Notes: generated from the sequence alone by a model not told the origin. 64,000 nt of DNA from JBGUVL01 sp964370395 (GCA_964370395.1 CAYJIZ010000010.1:22976-86975); one strand, 5' to 3'; numbered from the stretch's first letter, positions 1-8,233 are shown. Program-made: numbers and translations.

Positions 1-271
1 GTACGTAACCTTTTTGTTCATCCAATACTTCAACATTATCGATATTCACACGATTGATTTGTTTGTCAAAAGGCAAATACCAATGTTCGTATTGTGTGAT
101 GTACTCTTCCACTAGGGTTTCGGAAGCTTCTTCGATTGTTGCATTTTTCTTTGTTAGTTTTGCATTTAAAAGCGGGTCGTACTCAATTGCGTTCGACAAC
201 AAAAAAATCGTAGTTAGAAAAGCAATCATGAAAAAGATTGAAAAAGATATGATCTTAGCTTTTTTAGACAT
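1..271 (-). CDS. N-terminal part of a membrane-anchored or secreted protein (runs off the window)
   Basis: An open frame reads leftwards from the ATG at 271 to the window edge without a stop (90 codons). A ribosome binding site GGGAGGA (complement of 278-284) sits just upstream. The product starts MSKKAKIISF, followed by a hydrophobic stretch at about residues 8-27, then a polar acidic region (EEASETLVEEY, residues about 46-56). This is a typical N-terminal membrane anchor or uncleaved signal followed by an extracytoplasmic domain. The rest of the gene lies outside the window and I do not recognise the family. It is divergent from the methyltransferase gene at 371. Confidence 0.7.
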   Translation of the reverse strand, partial: MSKKAKIISFSIFFMIAFLTTIFLLSNAIEYDPLLNAKLTKKNATIEEASETLVEEYITQYEHWYLPFDKQINRVNIDNVEVLDEQKGYV

Positions 272-370
272 GGAAAATCCTCCCAATTATTAAACTAATT
301 ATACTACATTTACAATAAGAAAAAAGAAACATATCTTTTTTCTTCCTTTTTAATCAAGTATAATAAAAGT

Positions 371-910
371 ATGAAAATTACAGAGATCGCAAAGCAACTC
401 GCTACACCATATCTAAAGGAAGGTGCCGTTTGTGTTGATTTCACATTAGGAAACGCAAACGATAGTACTTTCTTTTTATCGTATCCTATTCAACGTTTGT
501 ATGCATTTGAAATACAAGCGCACGTGTTTGAAAAAAGTGCAGCGAAGGTAAAAGATTCGCGTGCTCATTTGTTTTGTGTAGGACATGAAAATGTATTGGC
601 TTATGTGAAAGAACCAATCGATCTCGGTATTTTTAATTTTGGTTATTGTCCAAATGAAGATTCAAGTATTACTACTCTGCTTTCGACTAGTAAAAAGGCA
701 GTGGAAGATGCGCTGACTTTACTAAAAGTGCATGGTAAATTAATCTTGGTTCTTTATGTAGGACACAAACAAGGAAAAAAGGAAGCCAACTATTTTAGTG
801 AATGGGTGAAAACACTAGATGAGAAGCGTTATGAAGTGATGAAAATCACATTAGAAAACAGAAAAGAGTGTCCATTTATTATTACGATTGAGAAAGTTAA
901 GGGAAGTTAG
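371..910 (+). CDS. mnmM: SAM-dependent tRNA wobble-uridine methyltransferase, MnmM (YtqB) family
   Basis: 179-residue class I methyltransferase. Motif I (VDFTLGNANDS, about residues 22-32) binds S-adenosylmethionine, an acidic residue follows strand 2 (YAFEIQ), and the family signature FNFGYCPNEDSSITT lies at about 88-102. These match the YtqB/'rRNA methylase' family (Pfam PF06962). Members in Bacillus have been shown to methylate nm5s2U to mnm5s2U at position 34 of tRNAs; the role here is by homology. The length is normal for the family. The gene is followed after 1 nt by a radical SAM gene, so the two are probably cotranscribed. Confidence 0.8.
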   Translation: MKITEIAKQLATPYLKEGAVCVDFTLGNANDSTFFLSYPIQRLYAFEIQAHVFEKSAAKVKDSRAHLFCVGHENVLAYVKEPIDLGIFNFGYCPNEDSSITTLLSTSKKAVEDALTLLKVHGKLILVLYVGHKQGKKEANYFSEWVKTLDEKRYEVMKITLENRKECPFIITIEKVKGS

Positions 911-911
911 T

Positions 912-1796
912 ATGCAAGAAGAGAAAGCAAAAAGTATTGTAAGTACGATAAAACATGGTGATAAATGGTTTGGTAGTGACTACAATATGAATTTGTATCG
1001 CGGTTGTTGCCATGGCTGTATTTATTGCGATAGTCGTAGTTCCTGTTACCAGGTTGAGAATTTTGATACCGTGCGAAAAAAACAAGATGCTCTGTATATT
1101 TTAAACAGAGAATTGCGTAGCAAAAAGAAGAAAGGGGTCATTGGCATTGGTGCGATGTCAGATTCCTATAATCCTTTTGAAAAAGAAGAAATGCTGACAA
1201 GAGAGGCATTGAAGTTAATCAATTACTATGGATTTGGGGTTTCTTTGGAAACCAAAAGTGATTTAATCGTAAGAGATCTGGATGTCTTTAAGAAAATCAA
1301 TGAGAGTAGTGATGTCATTTTAAAACTTACGATTACGTGTGCAGATGATGCGTTAAGTAAAAAAATAGAACCAAACGTTTGTGTCTCTTCCAAACGATTT
1401 GCAGCACTTCGTCAAATTAGTGATGCGGGAATTTTCTGTGGTGTATTAATGACACCACTGTTACCATTTGTGAACGATGACGAAAAAAACATTATCGAAA
1501 TCGTAAGAAAAGCAAAGGAAGCAGGTGCGAAATTCGTCTTCTCGATATTTGGTGTAACATTACGCGATAACCAAAGGGATTACTTCTTTGAAAGAATCGA
1601 TGCATTATTTCCTGGTATGTCGTTTCGTTATCGCCAAGCATTTCATCAAAACTATGTTTGTCATATTACACAATGGCAAAGAAAGAAATACGTGTTTGAA
1701 CAAGCGTGCAAACAGTATGGCTTATTGTATGAGATGAAAGATATCATTCAAGCATACAAACAAAAAAAGCAGAGTGAACAGTTACAGTTATTTTAG
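912..1796 (+). CDS. Radical SAM protein, spore photoproduct lyase-like (SPL) family
   Basis: 294 residues from the ATG at 912, which has AAGGGAAG upstream at 897-904. A TTG further upstream at 888 is in frame but lies inside the previous gene. The sequence RGCCHGCIYCD carries the iron-sulfur triad Cys32-x3-Cys36-x2-Cys39, the arrangement seen in the SPL-like radical SAM subgroup. SAM-binding elements such as GIGAMSDSYNPFE and the strand SLETKSDLIVRD follow. This group often annotates as 'radical SAM protein' or 'SPL family'; the substrate is unknown. There is no C-terminal extension. It lies between the methyltransferase and GNAT genes in a tight same-strand cluster. Confidence 0.8.
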   Translation: MQEEKAKSIVSTIKHGDKWFGSDYNMNLYRGCCHGCIYCDSRSSCYQVENFDTVRKKQDALYILNRELRSKKKKGVIGIGAMSDSYNPFEKEEMLTREALKLINYYGFGVSLETKSDLIVRDLDVFKKINESSDVILKLTITCADDALSKKIEPNVCVSSKRFAALRQISDAGIFCGVLMTPLLPFVNDDEKNIIEIVRKAKEAGAKFVFSIFGVTLRDNQRDYFFERIDALFPGMSFRYRQAFHQNYVCHITQWQRKKYVFEQACKQYGLLYEMKDIIQAYKQKKQSEQLQLF

Positions 1797-1807
1797 GGGG
1801 AGAAACA

Positions 1808-2347
1808 ATGGAACAAGTATTGATTCGTAAAGTAAAAAGTGATGATGTGCAAGCACTAGTGGATATCTATGCACCCTATGTGTTACATAGCGCGATCACA
1901 TTTGAATACGAAGTACCAAGCGTTCAACAATTCGCATCAAGAGTGGCAACGATAAGTAAAGAATACCCTTATTATGTTGCGCTAATGGATGAAGAAATCG
2001 TCGCGTATGCCTATGCATCGACATTTAAAGATCGCAGTGCATACCAATGGAGTGTGGAAGTGAGTGTGTATTTGGTTGACAAAGCAAAAGGAAAAAAGAT
2101 TGCAAGTCAACTGTATGCAAAATTAGAAGAGGATTTGCTTGCGATGGGTATTCATAATGTATATGCATGCATTACGTATCCTAATGATGTAAGCATTCGC
2201 TTTCATGAAAAGCAAGGATTTCAAACGATTGGGCATTTTCATAAGTGTGGATTCAAACACGATCAATGGTGGGACATGATTTGGATGGAAAAGCACTTAA
2301 AAGCGCATAATAAAGCGCCCAAAGCATGGAAAGAAGAGAAAAAATAA
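1808..2347 (+). CDS. GNAT family N-acetyltransferase, phosphinothricin acetyltransferase-like
   Basis: 179 residues, starting 11 nt after the radical SAM gene with GGGGGAG just upstream. The fold signature of the Pat/Bar/YwnH subgroup is clear: IRKVKSDDVQALVDIYAPYV at the N-terminus, EVSVYLVDKAKGKKIASQL (acetyl-CoA binding loop, about residues 90-108), then YPNDVSIRFHEKQGF and WWDMIWMEK at the C-terminus. Family members acetylate small amine substrates such as phosphinothricin or methionine derivatives; the substrate here cannot be told. It appears to be the last gene of the 371-2347 cluster. Confidence 0.85.
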   Translation: MEQVLIRKVKSDDVQALVDIYAPYVLHSAITFEYEVPSVQQFASRVATISKEYPYYVALMDEEIVAYAYASTFKDRSAYQWSVEVSVYLVDKAKGKKIASQLYAKLEEDLLAMGIHNVYACITYPNDVSIRFHEKQGFQTIGHFHKCGFKHDQWWDMIWMEKHLKAHNKAPKAWKEEKK

Positions 2348-2444
2348 ACCATAATGAAATGGTGGGAAAGCAAAAAAATGTCAAAATAATTGAAAAATAG
2401 TAATTTTTTTGTTATCCTTTGATAGTCAAAAGGTGGGATGCCAA

Positions 2445-3149
2445 GTGAGTATAAAAAAAGTAAAAATTTGTGTTCCGATGATTGGTAAAACAAAAAACGA
2501 AATCATTGAACATGCGAAAAAAGCAGCAAAATCAAAAGCGGATATTGTGGAATGGCGCGTCGATTATTTTGAAGATGTGAAAACATTAGAGAAAGTGATC
2601 GAAGTATTAAAAGAAATTCGCGAGATTCTAAAAGACAAAGAAATCATTTTCACATACCGTACAAGCAGCGAAGGTGGTGTTGGTAATATCAATGTACCAG
2701 AATACATGGTACTGAATAAAGCAGCCACATTATCGAAGCTAGTGGATTATGTTGATGTTGAATTATTATTGGGTGATACGATTGTGAGTAATCTAGTAAA
2801 ACATGCAAATGTGCATAATGTGAAAACAATTATGTCAAACCACGATTTGGATTCAACGCCAAGAAAAGATTTGATTAAAAATCGTCTTCAACTAATGTTA
2901 GACAAGGGAGCGGACTACGCGAAAGTAGCATGTACTCCTCGTAGTCAAGAAGATGTGGAAATGTTGATGGAAGCAGGAAAAGAAATGAATTTAGATAACA
3001 CGATTGTTATCGCAATGGGTGAACTAGGAGTTGATTCTCGTTTGCACCCTGAGAAATCCAATTCATGTATGACTTTCGCTAGCCTAGATGGAAAGCTAAG
3101 TGCACCAGGGCAAGTCGACATTGAAGAAGTGTACAAAGCATTGCAATAA
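2445..3149 (+). CDS. aroD: Type I 3-dehydroquinate dehydratase (AroD)
   Basis: Converts 3-dehydroquinate to 3-dehydroshikimate, step 3 of the shikimate pathway. The GTG at 2445 has AAAGGTGGG seven bases upstream, and gives 234 residues, the usual type I length; an in-frame TTG at 2409 lacks such a site. Motifs: IVEWRVDYFED near residues 34-44, FTYRTSSEGG, the catalytic histidine in IMSNHDLDSTP (His133), the Schiff-base lysine in YAKVACTP (Lys160) and the C-terminal substrate loop FASLDGKLSAPGQ. All key residues are present. The remaining shikimate genes are 30 kb away at 33.4-40.1 kb, so aroD is transcribed separately here. Confidence 0.93.
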   Translation: MSIKKVKICVPMIGKTKNEIIEHAKKAAKSKADIVEWRVDYFEDVKTLEKVIEVLKEIREILKDKEIIFTYRTSSEGGVGNINVPEYMVLNKAATLSKLVDYVDVELLLGDTIVSNLVKHANVHNVKTIMSNHDLDSTPRKDLIKNRLQLMLDKGADYAKVACTPRSQEDVEMLMEAGKEMNLDNTIVIAMGELGVDSRLHPEKSNSCMTFASLDGKLSAPGQVDIEEVYKALQ

Positions 3150-3170
3150 GCCATTGAAAAATGGCTTTTT
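3148..3170 (+). terminator. Intrinsic terminator after aroD
   Basis: Perfect 8-bp stem AAGCCATT/AATGGCTT with a GAAA loop, followed by T's, overlapping the aroD stop codon. Confidence 0.85.
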
Positions 3171-3227
3171 AATTTGTCATTTTTGCCTGTATGTTAATGC
3201 ATTTTTACAATTTTTGCATAATGATTG

Positions 3228-3236
3228 TGCTATAAT
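3228..3236 (+). promoter_or_regulatory. Extended -10 promoter of the HTH-TPR regulator
   Basis: TGCTATAAT, an extended -10 element, 20 bp before the start codon. No good -35 hexamer lies at normal spacing. The paralogous gene at 29238 has the same promoter type. Confidence 0.6.
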
Positions 3237-3256
3237 AACAACAGGAGTTTACAAAT

Positions 3257-4537
3257 ATGAAAATCAGTTTGCGTTTAATGGGATACAGCATTGAGTTTCA
3301 TCGAATGGATGCGCTCAAAGACAAAGAAATTCCAATTAATGAATTCATCAGTGTCAATCATGTACCACTTTGTCATCGTGATACCTATTTTAAAGTTATC
3401 CATGGGGAAAATAATAATCTTGAATTGTACCAACAACTGATGGAAAAAAATAATATTCATTATAAGTTTGATCTTTCTTTGTTTGCGAAGACAAAACCAT
3501 ACCACAAGATGTTGAAAGAAGCGATTATGTTTTATGATGAAGCAAAAATAGTTGAAGCGATTACAACCATCAAATCGTTAGAAGGGTACTACAAAGATGT
3601 GTATCCACATAAAATTGAATATTTTCTAGTGGAACAAATAGAAAAGTCTTATGTTCGTAGAGAATCGTTAGATCATCTCGATGTGCGTAAGTTGTTTTAT
3701 CTGATCGATTTTGTAAGCAGCGATATGCGTGTCATTGTTACACATATGATTTATTTTGATTGCCAACGGCGCAAGCGCATGATATCAAGTTTGCGAAGTG
3801 TGGTAAGAAATTTACCGTTTCTAGGTAAAGATGAACTACTTTATAAAATCATAGTCGTGCGACAAGCGATCTTTGATCATTTGTTTGCGGAAGCACTCTT
3901 GCTTTTAAAAGAATTAGAAGAAGAATGCATACGAACTGAAAACCACTCGCGTTTGTGTGAAGTGATGCAACTCTATATTGCGATTTATGCTATTCAAAAT
4001 AAAAAAGAAGAGCTAGAACAAGAGAAACAGCGTTTGTATGCTTTTATGCAAGAGTATGAAATCTCGCGTTATGTACGTAATCAAAATGAGCACTATATCG
4101 GATTAAGTGCTTTTATTGAACACGATTTCGCATTGGCGAAAACACAGTTTGAAAAAATCATCAAAGAGGATAAGGATTATTTACCTCAGTTTATTAAACT
4201 GTATTACTTTAGTATTTTAAGTTATGAAAACCAAAAGAATACCTTGTTTGAAGTAAATGAAGAAATGATGAAAGAGTTCAGCACGCACAATAAAATTTTT
4301 ATTCGCTATTTCGTGTTGAAGGAAAAAGGCAAATCGAAACGTGTACTCATCGATTACATCTTGTATAAAGTGGGTGCGATCATCGATCGAGATTACATTT
4401 TTGTCGCCAACTTATTTCTACAAGAACTGTATTTATTGGATGCAGGGAATGTTAATATCAATGCATTTTTGGAAATTGTTTATAAATCGAATTGTGTGAT
4501 TTTACAACATTGGCAAGAACTATTTTCAAATTCTTAA
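3257..4537 (+). CDS. Helix-turn-helix/TPR-type regulator, RRNPP-like (function unproven)
   Basis: 426 residues, ATG preceded by CAGGAG. The N-terminal about 70 residues look like a diverged XRE-type helix-turn-helix, and the remaining about 350 residues are entirely helical with repeating 30-40 residue units, as in TPR regulators of the Rgg/PlcR/RRNPP type. The product is clearly paralogous to that of 27985-29238: both share the N-terminal pattern (EFHRM..K..I/EYYRI..DIS, then TYFKVIHGE/TYKKVMSGE) and the C-terminal SNCVILQHWQELF/SNYVILKDWKKAF. Such proteins usually bind DNA under control of a peptide, but no partner peptide gene is evident beside it. It stands alone, with its own extended -10 promoter. 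Confidence 0.6.
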   Translation: MKISLRLMGYSIEFHRMDALKDKEIPINEFISVNHVPLCHRDTYFKVIHGENNNLELYQQLMEKNNIHYKFDLSLFAKTKPYHKMLKEAIMFYDEAKIVEAITTIKSLEGYYKDVYPHKIEYFLVEQIEKSYVRRESLDHLDVRKLFYLIDFVSSDMRVIVTHMIYFDCQRRKRMISSLRSVVRNLPFLGKDELLYKIIVVRQAIFDHLFAEALLLLKELEEECIRTENHSRLCEVMQLYIAIYAIQNKKEELEQEKQRLYAFMQEYEISRYVRNQNEHYIGLSAFIEHDFALAKTQFEKIIKEDKDYLPQFIKLYYFSILSYENQKNTLFEVNEEMMKEFSTHNKIFIRYFVLKEKGKSKRVLIDYILYKVGAIIDRDYIFVANLFLQELYLLDAGNVNINAFLEIVYKSNCVILQHWQELFSNS

Positions 4538-4588
4538 TTTATGATAAGATTACATATGTAAGGCGAAAATGGTATTATACATACACAA

Positions 4589-4616
4589 AAAAAATCAGAT
4601 GGTTATCTGATTTTTT
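4589..4616. terminator. Bidirectional terminator between the regulator and rarA
   Basis: Perfect 12-bp inverted repeat AAAAAATCAGAT/ATCTGATTTTTT with a 4-nt loop; the flanking A and T tracts serve both convergent genes. Confidence 0.85.
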
Positions 4617-5871
4617 GCTTTTTTAGAGCGCGTAATTGGTTGCTTCTCTCATTTTTTCTTAACTTTTCTAAATTTGAAGCCAGTACTTTTTCATATTGGC
4701 TATTTGTGCTAGGTACATAAAATTGGCAATCCTTTAATGCGTCAGGTAAGTATTGAATACGATCCCATAAGTCACTTCTGCCATAGTCGTACACATCTTC
4801 TTTGTCCATTCCAACAGGAGTGAATTTTAAGTAAGCTGGCATTGGGTAGATGTGTTGGCGCATACATTGGGTAGCCGCATCAATGGCAGCTTCTGCTGAC
4901 TTTGATTTTGGTGACAAACATAAGTCGATGACAGCATTCGCTAATGGAATGCGTCCTTCTGGAAAACCAACACGTTTGGCTGCATCGATGGCATTGACAC
5001 AACGTGCACAAGCAGCGGGGTTTCCTAACCCGATGTCTTCGTATGCGATGACTAACAAACGGCGTTCGATCGATTCCAAATCATTGGATTCAATTAAAAT
5101 GCTTAAATAATATAAGGCAGCATCCACATCACTTCCACGAATTGATTTTTGAAATGCACTTAAGATATCATAATGCCCATCCCCTTCTTTGCTTATGGAT
5201 AAGTTAGGGTTTTGTGCATAACTGCGTACAAGAGCTTCATCAATCGTGTTGTTTTCACAAGCGAAACAACATAACTCTAAAATGTTTAATGCGAAGCGAA
5301 TGTCACCATTGCATTGTGCACACAATAAAGTTAATGCATCAGATGTGATTGTTACCTTGTTTTGCAAGCCTCTATCACTTTGTATCGCATGTACAATCGC
5401 TTGTTTGATGTCGTCTACTTCAAGCTTCTTCACTTCAAAAATATGCGCACGAGAGCGAATCGCAGGATTGATAGAATGGTAAGGGTTGGCTGTGGTAGCC
5501 CCGATTAAAATGATATTCCCATTCTCAATATGTGGTAACAACAAATCTTGTTTGTCTTTGTTTAAACGATGAACCTCATCTACAATTACAACCAAACCTG
5601 GTGAAATACGCGCTTCTTCAAATAAGATATCCAATTCTTTTTTGTTTCCTGTTACCGCATTAAACAAACGGTAAGGGCGATGAAGAGATTTCGATAATAC
5701 GGTTGCAAGCGTTGTTTTTCCTGTCCCTGGAGGGCCAAAGAAAATCATAGAAAACAAAGTTTGTTCTTCTATGCAACGACGTAATATTTTTCCTTCACCA
5801 ACAAGGTGTTTCTGACCGATAATTTCATCAATTGATTCTGGTCGCATAACATAAGCTAATGGTTGTTTCAT
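4603..5871 (-). CDS. rarA: Replication-associated recombination protein A (RarA/MgsA), AAA+ ATPase
   Basis: 422 residues. Walker A FFGPPGTGKT (residues 44-53), Walker B VVIVDEVHR (94-102), sensor 1 IGATTANP and the arginine-finger region NPAIRSRA are present, followed by the MgsA/WHIP C-terminal domain (RLLVIAYEDIGLGNP and YLPDALKDCQFYVPS). RarA acts at stalled replication forks together with the clamp loader and SSB. The length is normal. The last codons overlap the shared terminator at 4589-4616. Confidence 0.93.
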   Translation of the reverse strand: MKQPLAYVMRPESIDEIIGQKHLVGEGKILRRCIEEQTLFSMIFFGPPGTGKTTLATVLSKSLHRPYRLFNAVTGNKKELDILFEEARISPGLVVIVDEVHRLNKDKQDLLLPHIENGNIILIGATTANPYHSINPAIRSRAHIFEVKKLEVDDIKQAIVHAIQSDRGLQNKVTITSDALTLLCAQCNGDIRFALNILELCCFACENNTIDEALVRSYAQNPNLSISKEGDGHYDILSAFQKSIRGSDVDAALYYLSILIESNDLESIERRLLVIAYEDIGLGNPAACARCVNAIDAAKRVGFPEGRIPLANAVIDLCLSPKSKSAEAAIDAATQCMRQHIYPMPAYLKFTPVGMDKEDVYDYGRSDLWDRIQYLPDALKDCQFYVPSTNSQYEKVLASNLEKLRKNERSNQLRALKKQKIR

Positions 5872-6013
5872 AGTGATCTCCTATCCCATATTTTATCATA
5901 TTTTAATGCGCAACTCTATGGTATGTTCTTTTTTGCTTACGTGTCTAGGGAAGCGAAAATGTTCATTCAATCATAAATATGATACTATTATAGAAAGGAA
6001 TGGTAGATATTGT

Positions 6014-6859
6014 ATGAGGAAATTTATATCGTATGTATGTTGTTTTATCATCGTGTTAAGCAGTGTATGGATGGGTGCGAGTGTCTTTGCGAAAGAAGCG
6101 ATGAAAAACTCGTTGGTATCGATTGCGATTGATGAAATTAAGTTAGAAGAAAAAATCAATGCTTTTTTTATGGATATCGATATTCCAGGCAAAGAATTAG
6201 CAAAACAGGAGTTAGAAATGTTTGCGAAAAACATTGCGAAAGACGAAACGATTAATGCGGAAGCAAACAAGTACGTCGATATGGTTATCGATGCGATTTT
6301 ATACGATGGAAAAGGTGGCGATGGTGCGGCTTTTAATAAAGCGATCAAAACAGAAATTTTATCTTATAGTGATGACATTAGCGCACTAAGCAAAAATGCG
6401 ATCAGCGAAGAAGAGGTGCGTTCTATCATTAACGTTTCCTTACAAGAAGTGGATTTTGAAAGTGCGTTTGAGGACACGATCCAACAATTAAAAACACGCT
6501 TTTCCGCAACAGAAAAACTAATGTTGAAGACCCTTCGTTTCTTGGAAGATGACGTGAGTTTTGTTGCTTCATTGGCGTGTGTGATTGCGTTTAGTATGCT
6601 TTTGTTCTCATTGAACATAGCATATTTAACAGGGCTATTGTATTTAGGTGTATCGTATGCGTTAAGTGCAGGTGTGTTGGTTTTCGCCAAAGTGTGCATT
6701 CCTATCGCATTTAAGTTTGTGTTATCGCAAGCATCAACCAACGACGAAATTGTCGCAAGTGCTTCCCACTTAGGTAGAATCAGTGGTTACTTTGTGATTG
6801 CGGCAGCGGTATGTTTTATTTTTAAAGTGATTTATCAGCGTTTGTTTTTAAAAGAATAA
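6014..6859 (+). CDS. Predicted exported/membrane protein of unknown function
   Basis: 281 residues from the ATG at 6014; an upstream in-frame extension to 5873 would begin with codons from the promoter region and is unlikely. The protein has an N-terminal signal-like helix (residues about 5-25, MRKFISYVCCFIIVLSSVWM), a 150-residue charged helical domain, and three hydrophobic helices in the last 90 residues (DVSFVASLACVIAFSMLLFS, then ALSAGVLVFAKVCIPIAF and ISGYFVIAAAVCFIF). I do not recognise the family. It is divergent from rarA and convergent with mntP. Confidence 0.65.
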   Translation: MRKFISYVCCFIIVLSSVWMGASVFAKEAMKNSLVSIAIDEIKLEEKINAFFMDIDIPGKELAKQELEMFAKNIAKDETINAEANKYVDMVIDAILYDGKGGDGAAFNKAIKTEILSYSDDISALSKNAISEEEVRSIINVSLQEVDFESAFEDTIQQLKTRFSATEKLMLKTLRFLEDDVSFVASLACVIAFSMLLFSLNIAYLTGLLYLGVSYALSAGVLVFAKVCIPIAFKFVLSQASTNDEIVASASHLGRISGYFVIAAAVCFIFKVIYQRLFLKE

Positions 6860-7411
6860 ATGTTCTATTAAAATTTTAAGACCTAAGAAGATTAAAATGG
6901 AACCACCAAAGCGTTCCGCATATTTTTGAAATACACTACCTACTTTCTTTCCGATAAATACACAAAATAGGGAAATCAAAAAAGTAGTGATACCAATAAT
7001 TAAGATTGCATAATAAATATTCACATTCAAGAAAGCGAAGCTGACACCGATAGCTAATGCATCAATGCTAGTAGCGATTGCTAATAATAAGATGGACTTG
7101 TAAGAAATGCTTAGAATACACACTTCTTCTTCCTTTTCTTCGTTGCTTTCTTTAATCATGTTAACACCGATTAATACTAGCAAGACAAAAGCAATCCAAT
7201 GGTCTACTTGTTGGATATAAGAGGCAAATTGCGTCCCTGCAAAATAACCGATCAAAGGCATTCCTGCCTGAAAGATCCCAAAGAAGAAAGCAAGTTTAAA
7301 AGCGTATTCTACCAATTGCTCCTTTTTTAGTGACATTCCTTTTGCGAGTGATACAGCAGCGGCATCCATTGCCAATCCTACACCAATTAAAAATATTGAG
7401 AAAAAATCCAT
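6848..7411 (-). CDS. mntP: Manganese efflux pump MntP
   Basis: 187 residues from the ATG at 7411, which has AAAGGATGG upstream (an ATG at 7429 overlaps that site). Six hydrophobic helices and the two family signature helices GLAMDAAAVSLAKG and IATSIDALAIGVSFAF, whose acidic residues are needed for Mn2+ export, mark it as MntP (DUF204). It exports excess manganese across the cytoplasmic membrane. A yybP-ykoY manganese riboswitch and a terminator hairpin lie directly upstream, so expression should rise with Mn2+. Its 3' end overlaps the end of the convergent gene at 6014-6859 by 12 bp. Confidence 0.93.
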   Translation of the reverse strand: MDFFSIFLIGVGLAMDAAAVSLAKGMSLKKEQLVEYAFKLAFFFGIFQAGMPLIGYFAGTQFASYIQQVDHWIAFVLLVLIGVNMIKESNEEKEEEVCILSISYKSILLLAIATSIDALAIGVSFAFLNVNIYYAILIIGITTFLISLFCVFIGKKVGSVFQKYAERFGGSILIFLGLKILIEHLFF

Positions 7412-7434
7412 TTCGTTCCATCCTTTCATAAAAA

Positions 7435-7467
7435 AGACTTATACGTTTAAAAAAACGCATAAGTCTT
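7435..7467 (-). terminator. Riboswitch-controlled terminator in the mntP leader
   Basis: Read on the minus strand: AAGACTTATGCGTTT pairs with AAACGTATAAGTCTT (a G.T pair inside) and is followed by T's just before the mntP ribosome binding site. This is the expected expression platform of the upstream aptamer. Confidence 0.85.
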
Positions 7468-7471
7468 GTTT

Positions 7472-7553
7472 TTTACATTAAGCCAGATCGCTATGATCAG
7501 TATGTTGACTTAATCACTTGCTAATGCAAGATAACTACTCCCTTATAGGCAAA
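7472..7553 (-). ncRNA. yybP-ykoY manganese riboswitch aptamer upstream of mntP
   Basis: On the minus strand the leader contains the two conserved loop segments of the yybP-ykoY class: AGGGAGTAG (complement of 7535-7543) and GTCAACATAC (complement of about 7500-7509), separated by a hairpin TTGCATTAGCAA, and closed by the GATCTGGC segment. This class binds Mn2+ and in other bacteria controls mntP and related exporters. The match in order and spacing, together with the terminator at 7435-7467 and the downstream mntP gene, makes the call firm. Confidence 0.9.
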
Positions 7554-7556
7554 AAT

Positions 7557-7565
7557 ATTATACCA
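7557..7565 (-). promoter_or_regulatory. Extended -10 promoter of mntP
   Basis: TGGTATAAT on the minus strand, immediately upstream of the riboswitch. Confidence 0.6.
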
Positions 7566-7590
7566 CAAAAAAAGAAGAAACCAAATGTTT

Positions 7591-8056
7591 TTATTGTGGG
7601 TATTGCATTTGTGATACCGTATAATCTTTGATGACTTCATAGTAATCGCTAGCGTATTGTTTGGCTTGCGTTAAGTCATGATCCAAATAATTACCACACT
7701 CTTTGGAAAGCTGCGCTCCTGGAATGCTATCGTTAAATTGCGCGATGAATTGCATCGTATCTTGAAGCAATTGAATGCAAGTTTCATGTGTTATGCTATC
7801 ACGGCATAAAAAATAGAAACCGGTACGACAACCCATAGGACCAGCGTAAACGATAGCATCGCTGTATTGGCTGTTTCTTACATACGTTGCGAACAAGTGT
7901 TCAAAGGTATGCAATCCTGCATTGCTTAAGTAGTTGTTTTGATTAGGAACAACCATACGTAAATCATACGTAACAACATCTTTGTCGATACGTGAAATAT
8001 AAAGACCTTTGTCTAAAATATCGTGATTTCAAAATAAAACTAGTAATTTTTTTCAT
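7591..8056 (-). pseudogene. luxS: S-ribosylhomocysteine lyase LuxS, with a +1 frameshift near the N-terminus
   Basis: LuxS cleaves S-ribosylhomocysteine to homocysteine and the AI-2 precursor DPD. All metal and catalytic motifs are present: GLHTFEHLFATY (HxxEH), PMGCRTGF (catalytic Cys) and KECGNY (third zinc ligand). The natural start ATG at 8056 with AGAGGTG upstream encodes MKKITSF and then shifts frame; after one extra A near 8024-8030 the frame continues as HDILDKGLYISRIDKDVV into the intact remainder. Removing one base gives a 154-residue protein of normal length. An uninterrupted frame starts only at the ATG at 7956 (121 residues), which lacks the N-terminal substrate-binding and dimer strand. 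This could be a sequencing error, a real lesion, or a short inactive form. Confidence 0.85.
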
Positions 8057-8127
8057 TGTAGCACCTCTGACAATATTATAGTTGATAGGCGACAAAAAGC
8101 CAAATAAAAATAGTCAGTTCGCATTGC

Positions 8128-8155
8128 TTGACTGTGCTAACTGGCGCATTATAAT
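8128..8155 (+). promoter_or_regulatory. Sigma-A promoter of hsp20
   Basis: TTGACT - 16 bp - TATAAT. An imperfect inverted repeat (GTCAGTT at 8113-8119 and AACTGGC at 8139-8145) brackets the -35 hexamer and could be an operator. No CIRCE or CtsR site is visible. Confidence 0.75.
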
Positions 8156-8164
8156 AAAATTAAG

Positions 8165-8182
8165 CAAGTAGCAAAGTACTTG
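8165..8182 (+). promoter_or_regulatory. Inverted repeat in the hsp20 5' untranslated region
   Basis: CAAGTA-GCAAAG-TACTTG lies 10 bp downstream of the -10 box, at the expected transcription start. It could be a repressor operator or a 5' mRNA hairpin; the sequence alone does not decide. Confidence 0.4.
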
Positions 8183-8233
8183 TGTAAAAAAGAGTTTCAA
8201 TAATATGAAATTTGTAAGAAAAGAGGCGATACA

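Noticed and set aside
54..293. 79-codon plus-strand frame at the left edge
   Set aside because: It is antisense to a better supported partial gene on the minus strand with a GGGAGGA site and a signal-like N-terminus.
8100..8233. CIRCE or CtsR operator at hsp20
   Set aside because: Neither TTAGCACTC-N9-GAGTGCTAA nor the tandem GGTCAAA heptads occur.
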